Assembly: GCA_900074885.1 (NCBI GenBank)
Contig: FJUW01000007.1
Span: 1,292,704 to 1,356,703 of the forward strand
DNA length: 64,000 nucleotides
Direction: 5' to 3'
Origin: Rhynchosporium graminicola
Lineage: Eukaryota > Ascomycota > Leotiomycetes > Helotiales > Ploettnerulaceae
Of the stretch, positions 13,001 to 24,204 are shown in pieces (the first letter of the stretch is position 1; each line of letters opens with the position of its first letter). Position numbers and translations under genes: made by a program. The notes beneath the pieces were generated by a model. The model did not search any database and was not told the DNA's origin. It saw nothing but the letters and a program-made list of their open reading frames with translations.

Positions 13001-13900
13001 ATTAGTATATAATAAAGACTTAGCTCCGGATACTACTTATAAACTAATAAAGGACTAGAAAAGCTAAATTAAGATATCTAAGCTTATCTATAAAACTTTA
13101 TTAACTAAGAGTAGTTCGACTAGAAAAAGTAGCTTCCTATAGCTTAGTTAGTATTAAATAGATATTACTACGCGGGCCTTAGGATAAGCTTATTCTTTAC
13201 TATATATAAGTACGAAGCGCTATTACTTATACTATTAGAGACGAAACCCGAGATTAACTCCTAGCTACTATCGAGCGAACGAGCGGTAGTATTCGTAAAG
13301 AAGATAAAGAAGATTACTAACTTATACTAGTCGAATATAGCGGTATCTGCTTAGAAACAGGAAGATAGCGCTAATAGGATAAGGACCCTAGCTCTAGTAT
13401 ACTAGAAGGGAGATAAGATATAGTTAGACCTATATAACTACTAGATAAATCGACTAAAAAAGAGTCTTAATACGAAGTACGCTAAATACGTAATAGATAA
13501 AGTATTATCGCTAGTAGCTATTCGTCTATCTAGAGTCCCTAGTAATATTTACTTAGTATTCTATACGGATCTATTACGATTAGCGAGCTATAACTTATTA
13601 CCTAGGCAGGAGACTAACGATAGTTAACCGGGGCCTATACTATTCGAGACTTATAAAGAATAGTAAGTAAAGGAGATTCTTTACGCTAGAGATAAATTAA
13701 GGAGAAAAGGGAAAGGTAAGGAGGTACTAGTGAAATAAGCGAGTTACTACGAACCTATATAAGAACTTATTAAAGACTTATCAGATACTATAGCTATAGA
13801 CGAGTTCGAAAGCAAGTATAGAGATATTAAATACTATAATAGACCTAGATAAGTATAAGAGAAAAAGAAGAATAAGAGGGGATCTGATTAGTTTCAAGTA
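10100..13900 (+). pseudogene. Gypsy-2 pol remnant: protease, RT, RNase H, integrase, chromodomain-like tail
   Basis: Reading through the stops, the plus strand shows a protease block; RT motifs 'KPEGGLKFYYDYRALN' near 10,850 and 'LAYIDNIVVYS' near 11,170 (the catalytic YxDD aspartate is changed in 'YIDN'); an RNase H segment 'EINYDIYDKEILVV' near 11,730; the integrase region with 'AIISDRDTN' near 12,945; and a basic C-terminal chromodomain-like tail. The order is that of the Ty3/Gypsy family. Most stops are explained by TGG to TAG and CAA/CAG to TAA/TAG, the RIP signature. Confidence 0.85.
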
Positions 13901-14522
13901 AGTTATAAGTATTAATAAGGGAAGTTCAGATTTCTTTTATATTATTTTATTAATTCTAAAAAGTAATATAATCTAATGAATTTCCCTAGGACTCTATTCT
14001 AAAATAACCGGACTTATTTAGCGTGATAAGTACCTAGAACTGGGGCGAGAGGGACCTTACTAGTACTATAGTAGTTAGCGATAGAAAATAAGCGGACTAT
14101 AAGAAGCTTATATCTAACTCTATTAAGTGATAATATTAGTAACCGAATTAGTGACTTCGGTAGCGATAGAGCTAAAACAAGTAGTTAGCGATAAAGAATA
14201 AGCGGAGTCCGAGGATAAGTATAAGGAGAGAAGACTAGTAGCTTAGAGAGGCTTTAAGGCCTTCTAAGCTTTAAGGACCTTACCGAGATCGTAGTAAGTA
14301 TTAGCGCTAAATAAGCGATTAGTAATAGAAAATAATTAGAGTCTAATAACTTATATAGTATCTCTATTAGTAGAGCAGGTCTAGATAATATAAGTAATAT
14401 ATACTTTTTAAGGACTAAGTAGTTAGTAACATTTTTCAGGCGGAGCTCGAGATAAAGATATAGGTTTTTATAGTTCTTACGCTTACGAGAATAGGTTATA
14501 TAAGCGCGGGAGCAAGTAGACT

Positions 14523-14727
14523 TGTTGGTATCACTCTGTCGTAGTACGTACAATCAAGTAGTCTGCGTGAGCCAAAGTACAGTGATAATAGTAGTAGTAT
14601 TATCTATTGTATCGTAGCTGTCTTTCCTAGGTAGTCGAGACTCCGTAAGGGAGATATATCTGGCCGGCTAAACCCCGGTGCAGATACTCGACTAACACGT
14701 GACTATGGACCAACATATGGACCAACA
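14523..14727 (-). repeat. LTR of Copia-1 (low-coordinate copy, 3' LTR in element sense)
   Basis: 205 bp, TGTTGGTATCAC...CCAACA. It differs from 20,591-20,795 at six positions by my alignment, all CpA/TpG versus TpA. Confidence 0.9.
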
Positions 14728-14899
14728 CTGGGAGTACTTTAAAGTAGCTCCAAACTATCTACTTCTCCGTATGAAAGTAACGCTTTTTGCCTTCTAGCAA
14801 GAGTAGTACCGTAGTACTACTCGTGCAGAAGTATTATATAGTATACAGGTTTCCACGTGATCAGGTCTAAAGATTAGATGACTGAACTAAACGCCTCAC

Positions 14900-17800
14900 A
14901 AGCTCTCTTCCGGCTTCAAGTCATCCAAATTCCCTCTATCTACCTATTCTATAGGCTTAATAACCAATTGATTCGTGTGTAATAGCTCCTTCAAAGCTCC
15001 GTTGCAATTTGTCTTAGTTATCGCATCCGCAGGGTTATCTGGCCCTGCCACCCAAATCACCTCCGATATCTCCTTTCTTTCGTACGCCTAACGTAGATAT
15101 ATAAGGTCGATTATCAATCTCTTCTCTCTTATAGTATTAAGTCGTACTACGCAGTCGTATAAAGATTTAGAATCGGTAACCATAATTAAAGGTAGTACCG
15201 TGATCTCTATGATCTGCTCAATAGTAGTCTTAATAGCCCTAGCCATATCAAAACCTTCTGACATAGCGTATAGTTCAGAGGCTAGTATAGATCTAGTAAC
15301 TCTCTTACAGCAGACCGAAGACTAGTGAATAACGTTTACCTTATTATACTTATCTATAAGTACGTAGACGTAGCTAATTTAAGAGTAGAAGTCTTTCAAA
15401 TTAGCAAATGAACCGTCGGTAAATATAACGAGTTTAAGAGACTTCTTATCTAATTTAACGTATCGGAGACCTTTACTATAGTTAAGCTTTTACTATAAGA
15501 TTCTCTTGTTCAAGAGCTCAAAGTCTTTCTCTATCGGATTCATAGTTTAAGCGGTAAAAGAGATGTCAAACGAAGCTTCCGGCTGAGAAATAGTTACTAG
15601 GTATAAACCTCTAGCTCTCTAGGCGGCAAATTGCTCGATTTGGGTAAGACCTTATCGTATACCTCCACGGGAGTTAGTAAGATTAACTAGTTCCTTCTCA
15701 ATTATTCTCAACGTCTTATCGTACGATTATTAAGACAGTCGAATAGAGCCGTCAGTTTCCAAGGTAATATAACCTCTATTGAAGTCAATTAGGTATAAAG
15801 TAGTCAACTATTCTCTCTCGTTCGACTTGAATCCGGCTTTCTATAGCTCTCTCTCTTCTATGTCTATAAAGGTCTTATTACCGACGAAGAAGGTATTGTT
15901 AATCTGAAGACTAAGAGCTCCTATACCAGCTTCACCTGAAACAGACAGTAGACACGTGTCGAACGTCGATAGTACTATATAGAGCTTCTTAACCTTATAT
16001 CCATAGTATGTACCGAACCAATAGTTCGCTGATTCTAGTACACCGTATATAGGCCTAACGCACCGTAAAAACCAATATAGCTAAGCCAGAATCTCCTTTA
16101 GAGGGCGCACGAAGAAGTCACGTATTAAGTATAACGTAGACTAAGTATAAGCTTATGTAATATCACGGCTATATACCTTAAACTCAGGGTGTATAACTGC
16201 GTATACTAGTAGTAGTCGTTAGCTAACTCGTTGAATAGTTAGTAATATAGTGAGTACTTAGTTCTTTCTAGAGTTGTTATACGCCTATACAACTAGTCTA
16301 GACTTCTCGTAAGCCTTCTATATACCCTCAAATTTTATCTAGTTAATGAATTTAGCGTTAAAGACCCTAGCTCCAGCTAGTAATTTATCTTTATAGACTA
16401 ATTCAAAGATCCTTATAGCGATTAAACCGTTAATCTCCTTATGTCTTAACGTAGCGTATTAAGGTTCTACTACTAGGAAACTAATAAATAATTCATCCGT
16501 ATAATTCAAGTAAACTTCAACGTTATCGTCTCTGAATCGAATTGGCTTTCGTCGATCTCGATGAGGTTACTTCTTTAGTACTAGTATAGGTCGATTTGAC
16601 TTAGTAGTACTAAGTGATAGTACTCCTAGGAGTAAGACAGGAGGTGGTGAGAGTATAATTTCAAGTATAATACTCTCTGGTTCGTTAGAATCGATATCTT
16701 CTTCGTACTATAGTTTAATCGACGTAGAGCGAAAGGTTATTAGTCCGCTATCGATTTCTATTACGCAGTTCTCTCCGTCTATAGAAATAAATAGCTAAGG
16801 TCTATCCCAGAAGCCTTTCTCTCTCTAAACTAGTACTAGAGAATTCAATAGAAGGTCTCTCACTACTATAGAACTAGGTCCATTTCGAGTATTCAGGGTA
16901 TTATTAACTTGCTGACGACTCCGTAGTTTGCGAATCTCTTCTATAGCCTTATGAAGTGCAGTAGCTCGTTAGGAGACTAATAGCGAAGGTACGTCCATCT
17001 CTACTATTCTGGGATATGCTCTAAATACTAGCAAAACAGGTATAATTCCACTAGGTCCAGAAATATAGTTAATTACGTGAAATGCTATCTATAGTGCCAT
17101 ATCTTAACTGAGATGCGGTAATTCCTTACGAATTATCGTATAAGCTCTCTTCAAAGGGCCGTAGTATCTCTCTACCTTACCAATAGAGTAGTAAGCCTCT
17201 ATAGGTACAACTTTAACTATAGAACCCTCTGTCTTAGCACTCTATACGAATTCTTTTGATTTAAATTACGTACCTACGTCTATAATAATAAAATCCGGTA
17301 GTCTAAGGTAAGTATCTATCTATACCTGCTTAAATCGGTTCTATACGTGTTCTGCAGATATATTAGTAAGAAAACTTCCGTTCTAAAAGGTAGTACCTTA
17401 GTCGACTATATATAAGACTTGCCGACTGTCTAGTTGTATAATATCGATTACTACTTCGTAATTGAAGTATATATTATCAGTATCGTGGAGCTTGAACTTA
17501 AATCTGCTTAGCGATCTTCTGTATAGCTAGTAGTACTTATAGAGCTTAGTAAGCTCCTTTAGTACCCCTGAGTTGTACTCGTGACCGGCTTATTGCAGTA
17601 AATCTTCCAGCTTTCTTACTAAGGGGTATCCGAATCGGTAGTAAAGTTAACGTAAATCCGTCTCTATAAGTACTCTTGTATTCGACTAGAAGCACTCCGT
17701 AATATACGTCTTAAGTGACTCCTTCTAGAGTAAGAAGAGGTAGCCGAATCTCCGTACAACTAGTATATCTCCCTATAGCGTAACGAGTACGTTGCGAAGA

Positions 17801-18700
17801 TTATCTAATATAACTCTGAGCTTATCTATATCGTCTAAATAGAGTAGAAACAGGGTATCTATAGCTATAACCTCAAATTAGATCTTTCTAATTGGAGAAG
17901 GTACAATTACTATGCTAATAGAAGTAGCTTTACCAATACCGAATTTGACGTTTATTCCACGGGAAGGCAAGAGTTCAGCTTTATATAGAGCCTTATAGGC
18001 TTCGTATTAACCTTTACCTACTGTAGATACTTTTACTACTCCAGTATCAATCATAATTCCATAAAAAACTAACGAATTATATCGGGGGCTGCTTATTATC
18101 GTCTCTGCGGTCAGGTTCTCTTCTGTAGCTTCTTCGGCAGTATCTAAGAGGTGTTTAAAAGCCGTATTTACCAGGGTTTCTATTATTAGCTATACGGCTG
18201 CCACTAAGATAGGTCCCATGGAAGTCATGAATAGAGCTTCCGGCTGAGCATCGGAATCGTAGTCTATATCGCTCCCGGCTTCGCATGAGGTAAAGGTAAT
18301 AGCTATATACTCGTCTTCTATACCTTTGTACTCTGCGACGTATTATCTATATACTTTCTTAAAGACTCTTCCAAAGTTGCCTTTGAACTTAGAAGAGTTC
18401 TTCACCTTGAACTTCTCCTTAGCCTTCTCTCTTTTTTCTACTATATAGTTGAAGGACATGTGATCCGTAGTATTATATACCTAGTACTTCTTAGCGTTGC
18501 CTTCCTTATCTAGCGTATTTATCTTCTTCTCTCCTTATATTCTGAATCGCCCTTTACTATCTCCCTTCTCTCTATATACTTATCCTTTATTAGAATCGCT
18601 TCGGAATTTTCGATTAGTATAGAAGGTAGTACTAGTTGCAGGGTATACGTATTCGTAGTTAACGATAGAGGTTCTAATAGAAGTAATTATCTTTTCAGTA
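14900..18700 (-). pseudogene. Copia-1 pol remnant: integrase, RT, RNase H
   Basis: The minus-strand translation gives an RT region with 'RDITQAY' near 16,170 and 'DFFVRPLKEILA' near 16,100, then RNase H signatures 'ASELYAMSEGFDMARA' and 'DSKSLYDCVVRLN' near 15,280-15,150. The C-terminal 'VIWVAGPDNPADAITK' near 15,050 is the usual end of fungal Copia polyproteins. Scattered in-frame stops show it is dead but less decayed than its neighbours. Confidence 0.85.
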
Positions 18701-20140
18701 GAAGTTATAAGTTAAGCTAGAGTAATTTAGCAGGCTTCCGAGCTTTGGCAGGCAGTAATAACCTTATTTATAACGAACTTCTCATGGCGTAATTCAAAGG
18801 GTATACTATGACGTAGCTCTCTAATCTGCGTAGAGAGTATATTAAAGCACTCTGAAGTCGTCTTTCCAGGGTTCTTTTCCTTGATCGATTCAAGAGTAAG
18901 AAGATTCCATATAGTTAGGGAAGATCTGCTAAACTCCTTGCTCTTAAACTGATCTATTATATTCTTTAGTATAGTATCGAATTTGATAATCAGAGAGGTT
19001 CCAGGGATACTATTCAGACCGTAATAGTAGTATTAGAGAGCAGCGCCTTTCAGCATTAATAGAAACGCCTTATTATACTCCTCCGGTAGAATCTCGGCTC
19101 TTAAGTAGGCGTCGTAGAATATTCTGACCTTACTATTAAAGCTATCTCCGTCTCCCTTGAATTTCATCTCTTCTGGAAATATACGGGAGAAGCTAGCGAT
19201 CTCCTTTCTATACGACTTCTCCTTCTCCTTCCGTACTATATCATGGTACTCTCCCTCTCCTCCTCTAGCTCCTTAGTAGCTATCTCCTCCTCCTCCTCCT
19301 CCTCCTCCTTAGGAGCCTTCTCCTCCTTAGTAGCTTCCTCCTCCTCTAGCTCCTCCTCCTCTACTCCCCGCATTCTTCGGTGTACGCTTTCTATAGTATC
19401 GCTGCTCTTCTCTATTCTGGTCAGAGGAAGTCTCTTTATATTACTATACTTCTTCGGTAGAATCTCGGTCTTATTATAGAGGTTCGTAGTGTTCTTCATC
19501 AAAGTCGAATTCGCTGACAGGAGGTAAGCCGAGTGTAGTATAGCGTCTTTATCGCAGTCTATAGAACTCCTTCTTTGATCTCTTATACTCTAACTCGTCT
19601 TATTAAGCAGCTATATTGTTTATCATCTCTTTCTCTCTCTTATCTCGCTGTTACTACGCAGATATCTGCTTCTCTAGTACTAGTAGGTTTAATACTATAT
19701 ACTATAGCCGTGCAGAGAGTATCTTCTCTCCTGCCATACTCTCTAGTTCCTTCAAAGTCTAACTACTACGTATAGTATCCCATGGAGTATATAGAAGCTT
19801 ATATAGCTCCTGCGCAGGTTCGTCGCCTTCTTCGATAAATACACCTTTAGTACGTAAGGTGAATATAAGGTCATTATTTGACGATTTCTTAATAGATTTG
19901 AAAGAGTCTACTGTCCAACCTTCGTATATCTCCTTAAATAAGAAGTGTAAGGGTCTATCCACGTAGTCAGAGCTCTTAATTTATCTAATAAGACCTTCTC
20001 CCTGTTTCCGTATAGTCTCCGGGTCTAGTAGGTCCTTACCGGAGTTCGTAGGTATATCGAAAGCACTAACCTCGGGGGTATTATTATCTCTTACTATATT
20101 GAAGGTCTGATTTATATAAGTGTTTTAGTGCTATTCCGAG
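18700..20140 (-). pseudogene. Copia-1 gag remnant
   Basis: Minus-strand segments from about 20,070 ('VSAFDIPTNSGKDLL') through 19,759 ('YEGWTVDSFKSIKKSSNND') form a gag-like protein broken by a few stops. It continues into a strongly acidic Glu-rich tract at 19,236-19,502. The upstream open frame 20,179-20,400 is leader. No CCHC knuckle could be placed with confidence. Confidence 0.65.
19243..19370 (+). repeat. Imperfect CTC/TCC triplet tract inside Copia-1 gag
   Basis: Repeated CTC/TCC triplets on the plus strand, including an uninterrupted run around 19,286-19,310. They encode a poly-Glu stretch on the gag (minus) strand. The serine-rich plus-strand frame here is the antisense shadow. Confidence 0.75.
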
Positions 20141-20590
20141 GTTATTTAGAATAGTAGTTGTGGAGTTATTCTTAAGTGTTATATAGTAGTAGGAAGCGCT
20201 AGCGTAGCGCGTTCAAGTTTTGACTTCGAGTTTTCGGCGCAACTCAAAAGCGCGTTCTTTGAAGTCGGGTTGCGGTAGTAATCGAAGTACGTAGAAGGTA
20301 GGTATGTAGAAGTATAGAAGGTAGGTACGTAGAAGGTAATAGTGGTATAATATACTAGAATTCGAATCCTTTGACCGTATCGCAGGTAGAATCCAGGCAA
20401 ATTATCTTAGCAATTCAAGTCAAATAGCATAGAAAAGACCGTGTCTTTTCTAGTACTTGAGCTATTACTGTAGTAGATATCTCTACTCTTCAAGATTTAC
20501 CAGCGCGCTCTTTTCAGTAGTCGGAATTCTTAGAATCTAAGAATTTGACTACTTTCAAAGAGTAAAATAATCTATACGTCTATTGATCAA

Positions 20591-20795
20591 TATTAGTATC
20601 ACTCTGTCGTAGTACGTATAATTAAGTAGTCTGCGTGAGCCAAAGTACAGTGATAATAGTAGTAGTATTATCTGTTATATCGTAGCTGTCTTTCCTAGGT
20701 AGTCGAGACTCCGTAAGGGAGATATATCTGGCCGGCTAAACCCCGGTGCAGATACTCGACTAACACGTGACTATGGACCAACATATGGACCAACA
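20591..20795 (-). repeat. LTR of Copia-1 (high-coordinate copy, 5' LTR in element sense)
   Basis: 205-bp partner of 14,523-14,727, followed by the AGACT duplication. Its TGTTGG end is RIPed to TATTAG. Confidence 0.9.
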
Positions 20796-21435
20796 AGACT
20801 ATATAAGTTAGCAGATATCGAGCGAAAATAAGCAGGATCCGACTTATATTCTAATTAATATAATCGACCCTAGAGAGAGTATAAGCGGTATAGTAGATAA
20901 TAGAAGCTATCTAACTCTGATTAGTAGTAAGCGAGGTATAGTACTTTTAGAGCGGAGATAGAGGATAGCGAAAGGGAAAGAATAATCGATACTAAACGAT
21001 CTTATTAACTTATAGTTTATAATAATTAATTAAGAAGAAGGGAATTAGTTTATAAAGTAATAGAAAGAGGTATATATAATTAAGGCAGGGGCATTTACTA
21101 ATTTAATTAATAATAAGAGAGAGAGCGATAATAAAGAAACGAGAAGACGTAATAGGCCTTACTATTATTATAAGCTGGAAATAAATAGAGAGGTTATATA
21201 AATAAATAACCAGAGGCTTTATACGACTTTATTAGTATTATTAATTATTCCTTTACTATCAGTTCGCTATTATACTTTATTAGTCTACTATTATTATTAA
21301 CTTCTAAGCGAAATCGGCACGAAGCGAGAAAAAGAATCGCAGATATAATAAGCCCTGACTGTATATAATAGGGCGGGATATAGGTCTTTAGAGGCGAATC
21401 CTAATATAAGATAAGCGGAGGGAGGAGAGGAGTAA

Positions 21436-21603
21436 TATAAGGGGCGAGCCTTAGGATTAAGTACCGGCGATACCTGTGCTTACTAAGCCTAGCGGCACTC
21501 GCATGTTTTCCTTCGGAGCTAGGCTAGAACCTAACTCTCTCCTGTATCGAACTTCTTAAATACTACACTTGATCATCTGCGTACGCGTTGCTCACCCGTG
21601 ACA
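21436..21603 (+). repeat. 3' LTR of Gypsy-2
   Basis: 168 bp, preceded by a purine-rich tract (GGAGGGAGGAGAGGAG) and followed by the GGAGG target duplication. It is less RIPed than its 5' partner. Confidence 0.88.
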
Positions 21604-22057
21604 GGAGGCCTTATAGGCGTAATATAAAGGAGGTAGTAATACACTGGTATATAACGCTATATAAGATTACGTTAAGCTCTAGTATAACGATTTCAACTCT
21701 CTAGAGAAGTTTATTATCGCTTTATAGCTCTTAATTATTAAATTAGAGACTTTAATAATAGCTCTATCTCCGGTATAATATCTAATTATATTTATTACTA
21801 TAGTTTCAGAGAAGTAGCCTATATAAGCTAAAAGATAACGTTCTCTCTTAAGAGTTTCTAGTAATAACCTAGAGACGAATAAGAAAGCTAACTTAAGAGT
21901 AACCTTAATTAGTCTGATTAAAGATATCACTAATGAAGCTAGAGCTAGTGATTCTACCGGAAAGATAGTAGGTTAAGCCTTATATAGTAATAAGTTCATA
22001 TCTTATTCTAAGAAAGGAAGTAGCGGAGGAGCTACTAAGCCGGCTAGTAAGGAAGCT
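21604..22057 (+). pseudogene. Copia-2a, second gag part
   Basis: The gag interrupted at 8,591 resumes here directly after the GGAGG duplication, matching Copia-2b at about 30,125 down to 29,690. Recognisable are 'DFNSLEKFIIAL', then 'ALLPV*YLII', then a segment ending near 'ASDSTGKIVG'. It stops at 22,057, where an element-A LTR end begins, so the whole pol part of Copia-2a is missing. The minus-strand open frame 21,679-21,930 is a shadow. Confidence 0.7.
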
Positions 22058-22239
22058 TGTAACGATACAAGACTCAAGGCGGTATACGAGTAAAGATAAA
22101 ACAAGTAGGGTGTGACGACAGCTCACCTGAATGTCACATGAGAAGAAGGATAGATACCAGGGCCCAAGTTCACAGGTATCCCGGCATAACTAGTGTCCGA
22201 CTCGGTACAGTATCGGGCCAGTACCGGCACATGTATATA
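22058..22239. repeat. Two joined element-A LTR fragments
   Basis: 22,058-22,110 is the reverse complement of the last 53 bp of the element-A LTR (TGTAACGATACAAGACTCAA...). It abuts 22,111-22,239, the first 129 bp of the same LTR in forward orientation (TGTGACGACAGC...). The forward piece matches the solo LTR at 23,131 up to ACATGTATATA and then stops. 22,240-22,280 is not recognised. Confidence 0.75.
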
Positions 22240-22280
22240 GCCCCGCAATGAACGAAAATCTGGCGATAGTGTCAAGCTTT

Positions 22281-24195
22281 TATAGTGATTCTTCGGTTTA
22301 GCATGATTCTTCAGTAAATAACGCCGGTACACCGCCTTTTGGTGTGAACCCCACTAAATATTAATATGCTATAATTATCAGAATTAGAAACTACTAAAGC
22401 TCTATAAATACTATACCGATTTGCCTCTAAACTACTTCTTTTTAAAGCTTTTAATCTATAGAGTATATACTAAGTCTGCGGCTATACCTCCTAAATCTGC
22501 TTCTAAGATTAGTATAAAAGCTCCAAAAGGACGTAAATCGACTAAACTATATACTCAACTACTTTCTGCGCTAGTATAACTAGCTAAAATAACCCTGAAA
22601 ATCAATACTAAGAGTACTGTAACTGAGTCTACTGAGCTTACTATAGACTCAGTTGCAGTACTAGTACTAGCTATAGTAAGCTAATCGACGCCTCTACCTC
22701 CACTAGAATCGATTATACTCTCTTCTTTACCTCCGCAGTTTATTATATAAGTTATAGAGTTGGAAATTCGATACTACTTAGATAGCGAGCGTATTAGTAG
22801 TATAATTAGTAGTATTTCAAATAAGCTAGAAGAGGAGGGATATACCTACTAATCGATCAAGGAGACTACTAGAGAGGTAGCAGATAATACTATTAATTCA
22901 AAGGGTATTTCTAGCCTAAGAAGAGATTATACTTACTAGTATACTACGTATAGAGCTAATAGTAATAGGACTAAGGTAGATATTAGTAATTTAGCTAATT
23001 TTAACTATATTATTAACCGAGTTTTAAACTAGGGAGCTAAAGGTAAGAAGAAGATACTTAGACTCCAGATTTACTTTAGTATCGTCTTAACTCCTTAGAG
23101 TATAGTTCGACCTCTATAGAAAGATCTAGTTGTGACGACAGCTCACCTGAATATCACATGAGAAGAAGGATAGATACCAGGGCCCAAGTTCACAGGTATC
23201 CCGGCAGAACTAGTGTCCGACTCGGTACAGTATCGGGCCAGTACCGGCACATGTATATAAGGTGCCTTGCACTCCATCTCTCTTCTTCTTCCTTCCTTAT
23301 CTTTTTGTTTCCTTCGTAGTAGACCATATAAGATCGCTCTTGGCCTCCCTACTCGTTTATTCTTGCTTGTATACCGCCTTGAGTCTTGTGTCGTTACACT
23401 AGTACTAGTAAAGCCTCTAATTATTACTATTCTAAAGTATATATATGAAGATCTGAGAGAGGAGAGAAAGGAGGTATTAAAGCCTAAGAAACCTTATATA
23501 GCGATAGTATAATTAATAGAGGAGGAGAAACTAAGCCGTTAAGCTGAAAAAGGAATCTTTAAGGAGCTCTTAATCTTAATTCAAGTTCTATAGGCTTATA
23601 AAGTTAGCTCTTATAGTTCAACTATTCGCTTTTACTAGGTAAATGATAATAAGTACTATTACTTTTCAGGAGCTAATTTAACTCGCTAGGGCTATAATAT
23701 TAAAGAAGGAGTTATTATAATTAATAAGCTTTCTATACTTTATAGAGGAGACTTATTAAGAGAGCTTACTAGGCGTCGAGAGGCAGAAGAAGTAAAGGAG
23801 AGAAGAAAGAGAAAGAAGAAGAAGAGAGAGTCTTACTATGATTTATCTTTATTATCGGAACGTCGAATAGGAGCCTAATAACCTCTGTAGACGCCTTATT
23901 AGCCTCTAAATAGCTCCCTATATTAGTATCTTACAATATAACCTCCTTAACCTCCTCCGGTATAGTCTCCCTATACTTCTAGCTTATAGGGCTATTTTTA
24001 ACCTTCGATATACTCTTAACTTAATATACTTCCTCTAGACTATGAATATCGATTGCCTAAACCTTAATTACCTCTAAATCGACTATAGAAGAGAGCTAAG
24101 AGTAAGTTTTTATCGATAGCAGATCTACGAGAGTCGAGCTTATTACGTAGTAGTAGTAATTCTAAGGAGGTATTATTTACGCTGAAAATATTTCT
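22281..24195 (+). mobile_element. Tc1/mariner-like end joined to an unrelated degraded ORF
   Basis: The first roughly 190 bp (ATTCTTCGGTTTAGC onward) match, in reverse complement, the end of the DDE transposon at about 45,200 down to 45,010. Beyond that the sequences differ. A long plus-strand frame (about 22,400-24,100, interrupted by the solo LTR at 23,131-23,398 and by RIP stops) encodes a Ser/Thr/Pro-rich region, then 'TIRFYQVNDNKYYYFSGANLT' at about 23,620-23,680 with glutamine restored, then a basic Arg/Lys-rich segment. I do not recognise this product and it is not a DDE transposase. The right end near 24,165-24,195 (TTATTTACGCTGAA) weakly resembles the inverted left end. Confidence 0.5.
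23131..23398 (+). repeat. Solo LTR of element A with target duplication
   Basis: 268 bp, TGTGACGACAGC...TGTCGTTACA, flanked by CTAGT at 23,126-23,130 and 23,399-23,403. It keeps its TG...CA ends and many CpA/TpG sites, so it is nearly free of RIP and serves as the reference for this LTR family. The open frame at 23,267-23,512 runs across its right edge and is not a gene. Confidence 0.92.
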
Positions 24196-24204
24196 TCATA
24201 AGCT

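Larger units (their letters stand above)
14523..20795 (-). mobile_element. Copia-1: full-length Ty1/Copia element inserted in Gypsy-2
   Basis: A 6,273-bp element flanked by AGACT (14,518-14,522 and 20,796-20,800). The Gypsy-1 copy near 6,890-6,910 shows the same site without the insert. LTRs of 205 bp (14,523-14,727; 20,591-20,795) begin TGTTGG and end CCAACA. Genes run on the minus strand: gag (about 20,140-18,700), integrase (about 17,600-16,800), RT (about 16,300-15,400), RNase H (about 15,320-14,900). Composition is visibly less AT-biased than the surroundings and long stretches stay open, so it is the youngest large insertion here. Stops still break every domain. Confidence 0.9.
8592..21603 (+). 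mobile_element. Gypsy-2: full-length Ty3/Gypsy element, split by Copia-1
   Basis: Complete LTR element flanked by GGAGG (8,587-8,591 and 21,604-21,608). The sibling sequence in Copia-2b contains the uninterrupted target, confirming the insertion. LTRs are 168 bp (8,592-8,759; 21,436-21,603). After subtracting Copia-1 and its duplicated target, the element is about 6.7 kb. Plus-strand order: gag with a CCHC remnant near 9,865-9,910, aspartic protease around 10,130-10,400, RT (about 10,850-11,350), RNase H (about 11,600-11,950), integrase (about 12,300-13,300), and a chromodomain-like tail (about 13,400-13,900). All domains are riddled with RIP stops. Confidence 0.88.

Noticed and set aside
19243..19479. 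Serine-rich plus-strand open frame
   Set aside because: It is the antisense of the Glu-rich CTC/TCC tract of Copia-1 gag; repeat composition, not coding signal, keeps it open.
22123..22332. Minus-strand 69-codon open frame
   Set aside because: It spans an element-A LTR fragment and the Tc1-like end, so it is an accident of the junction.
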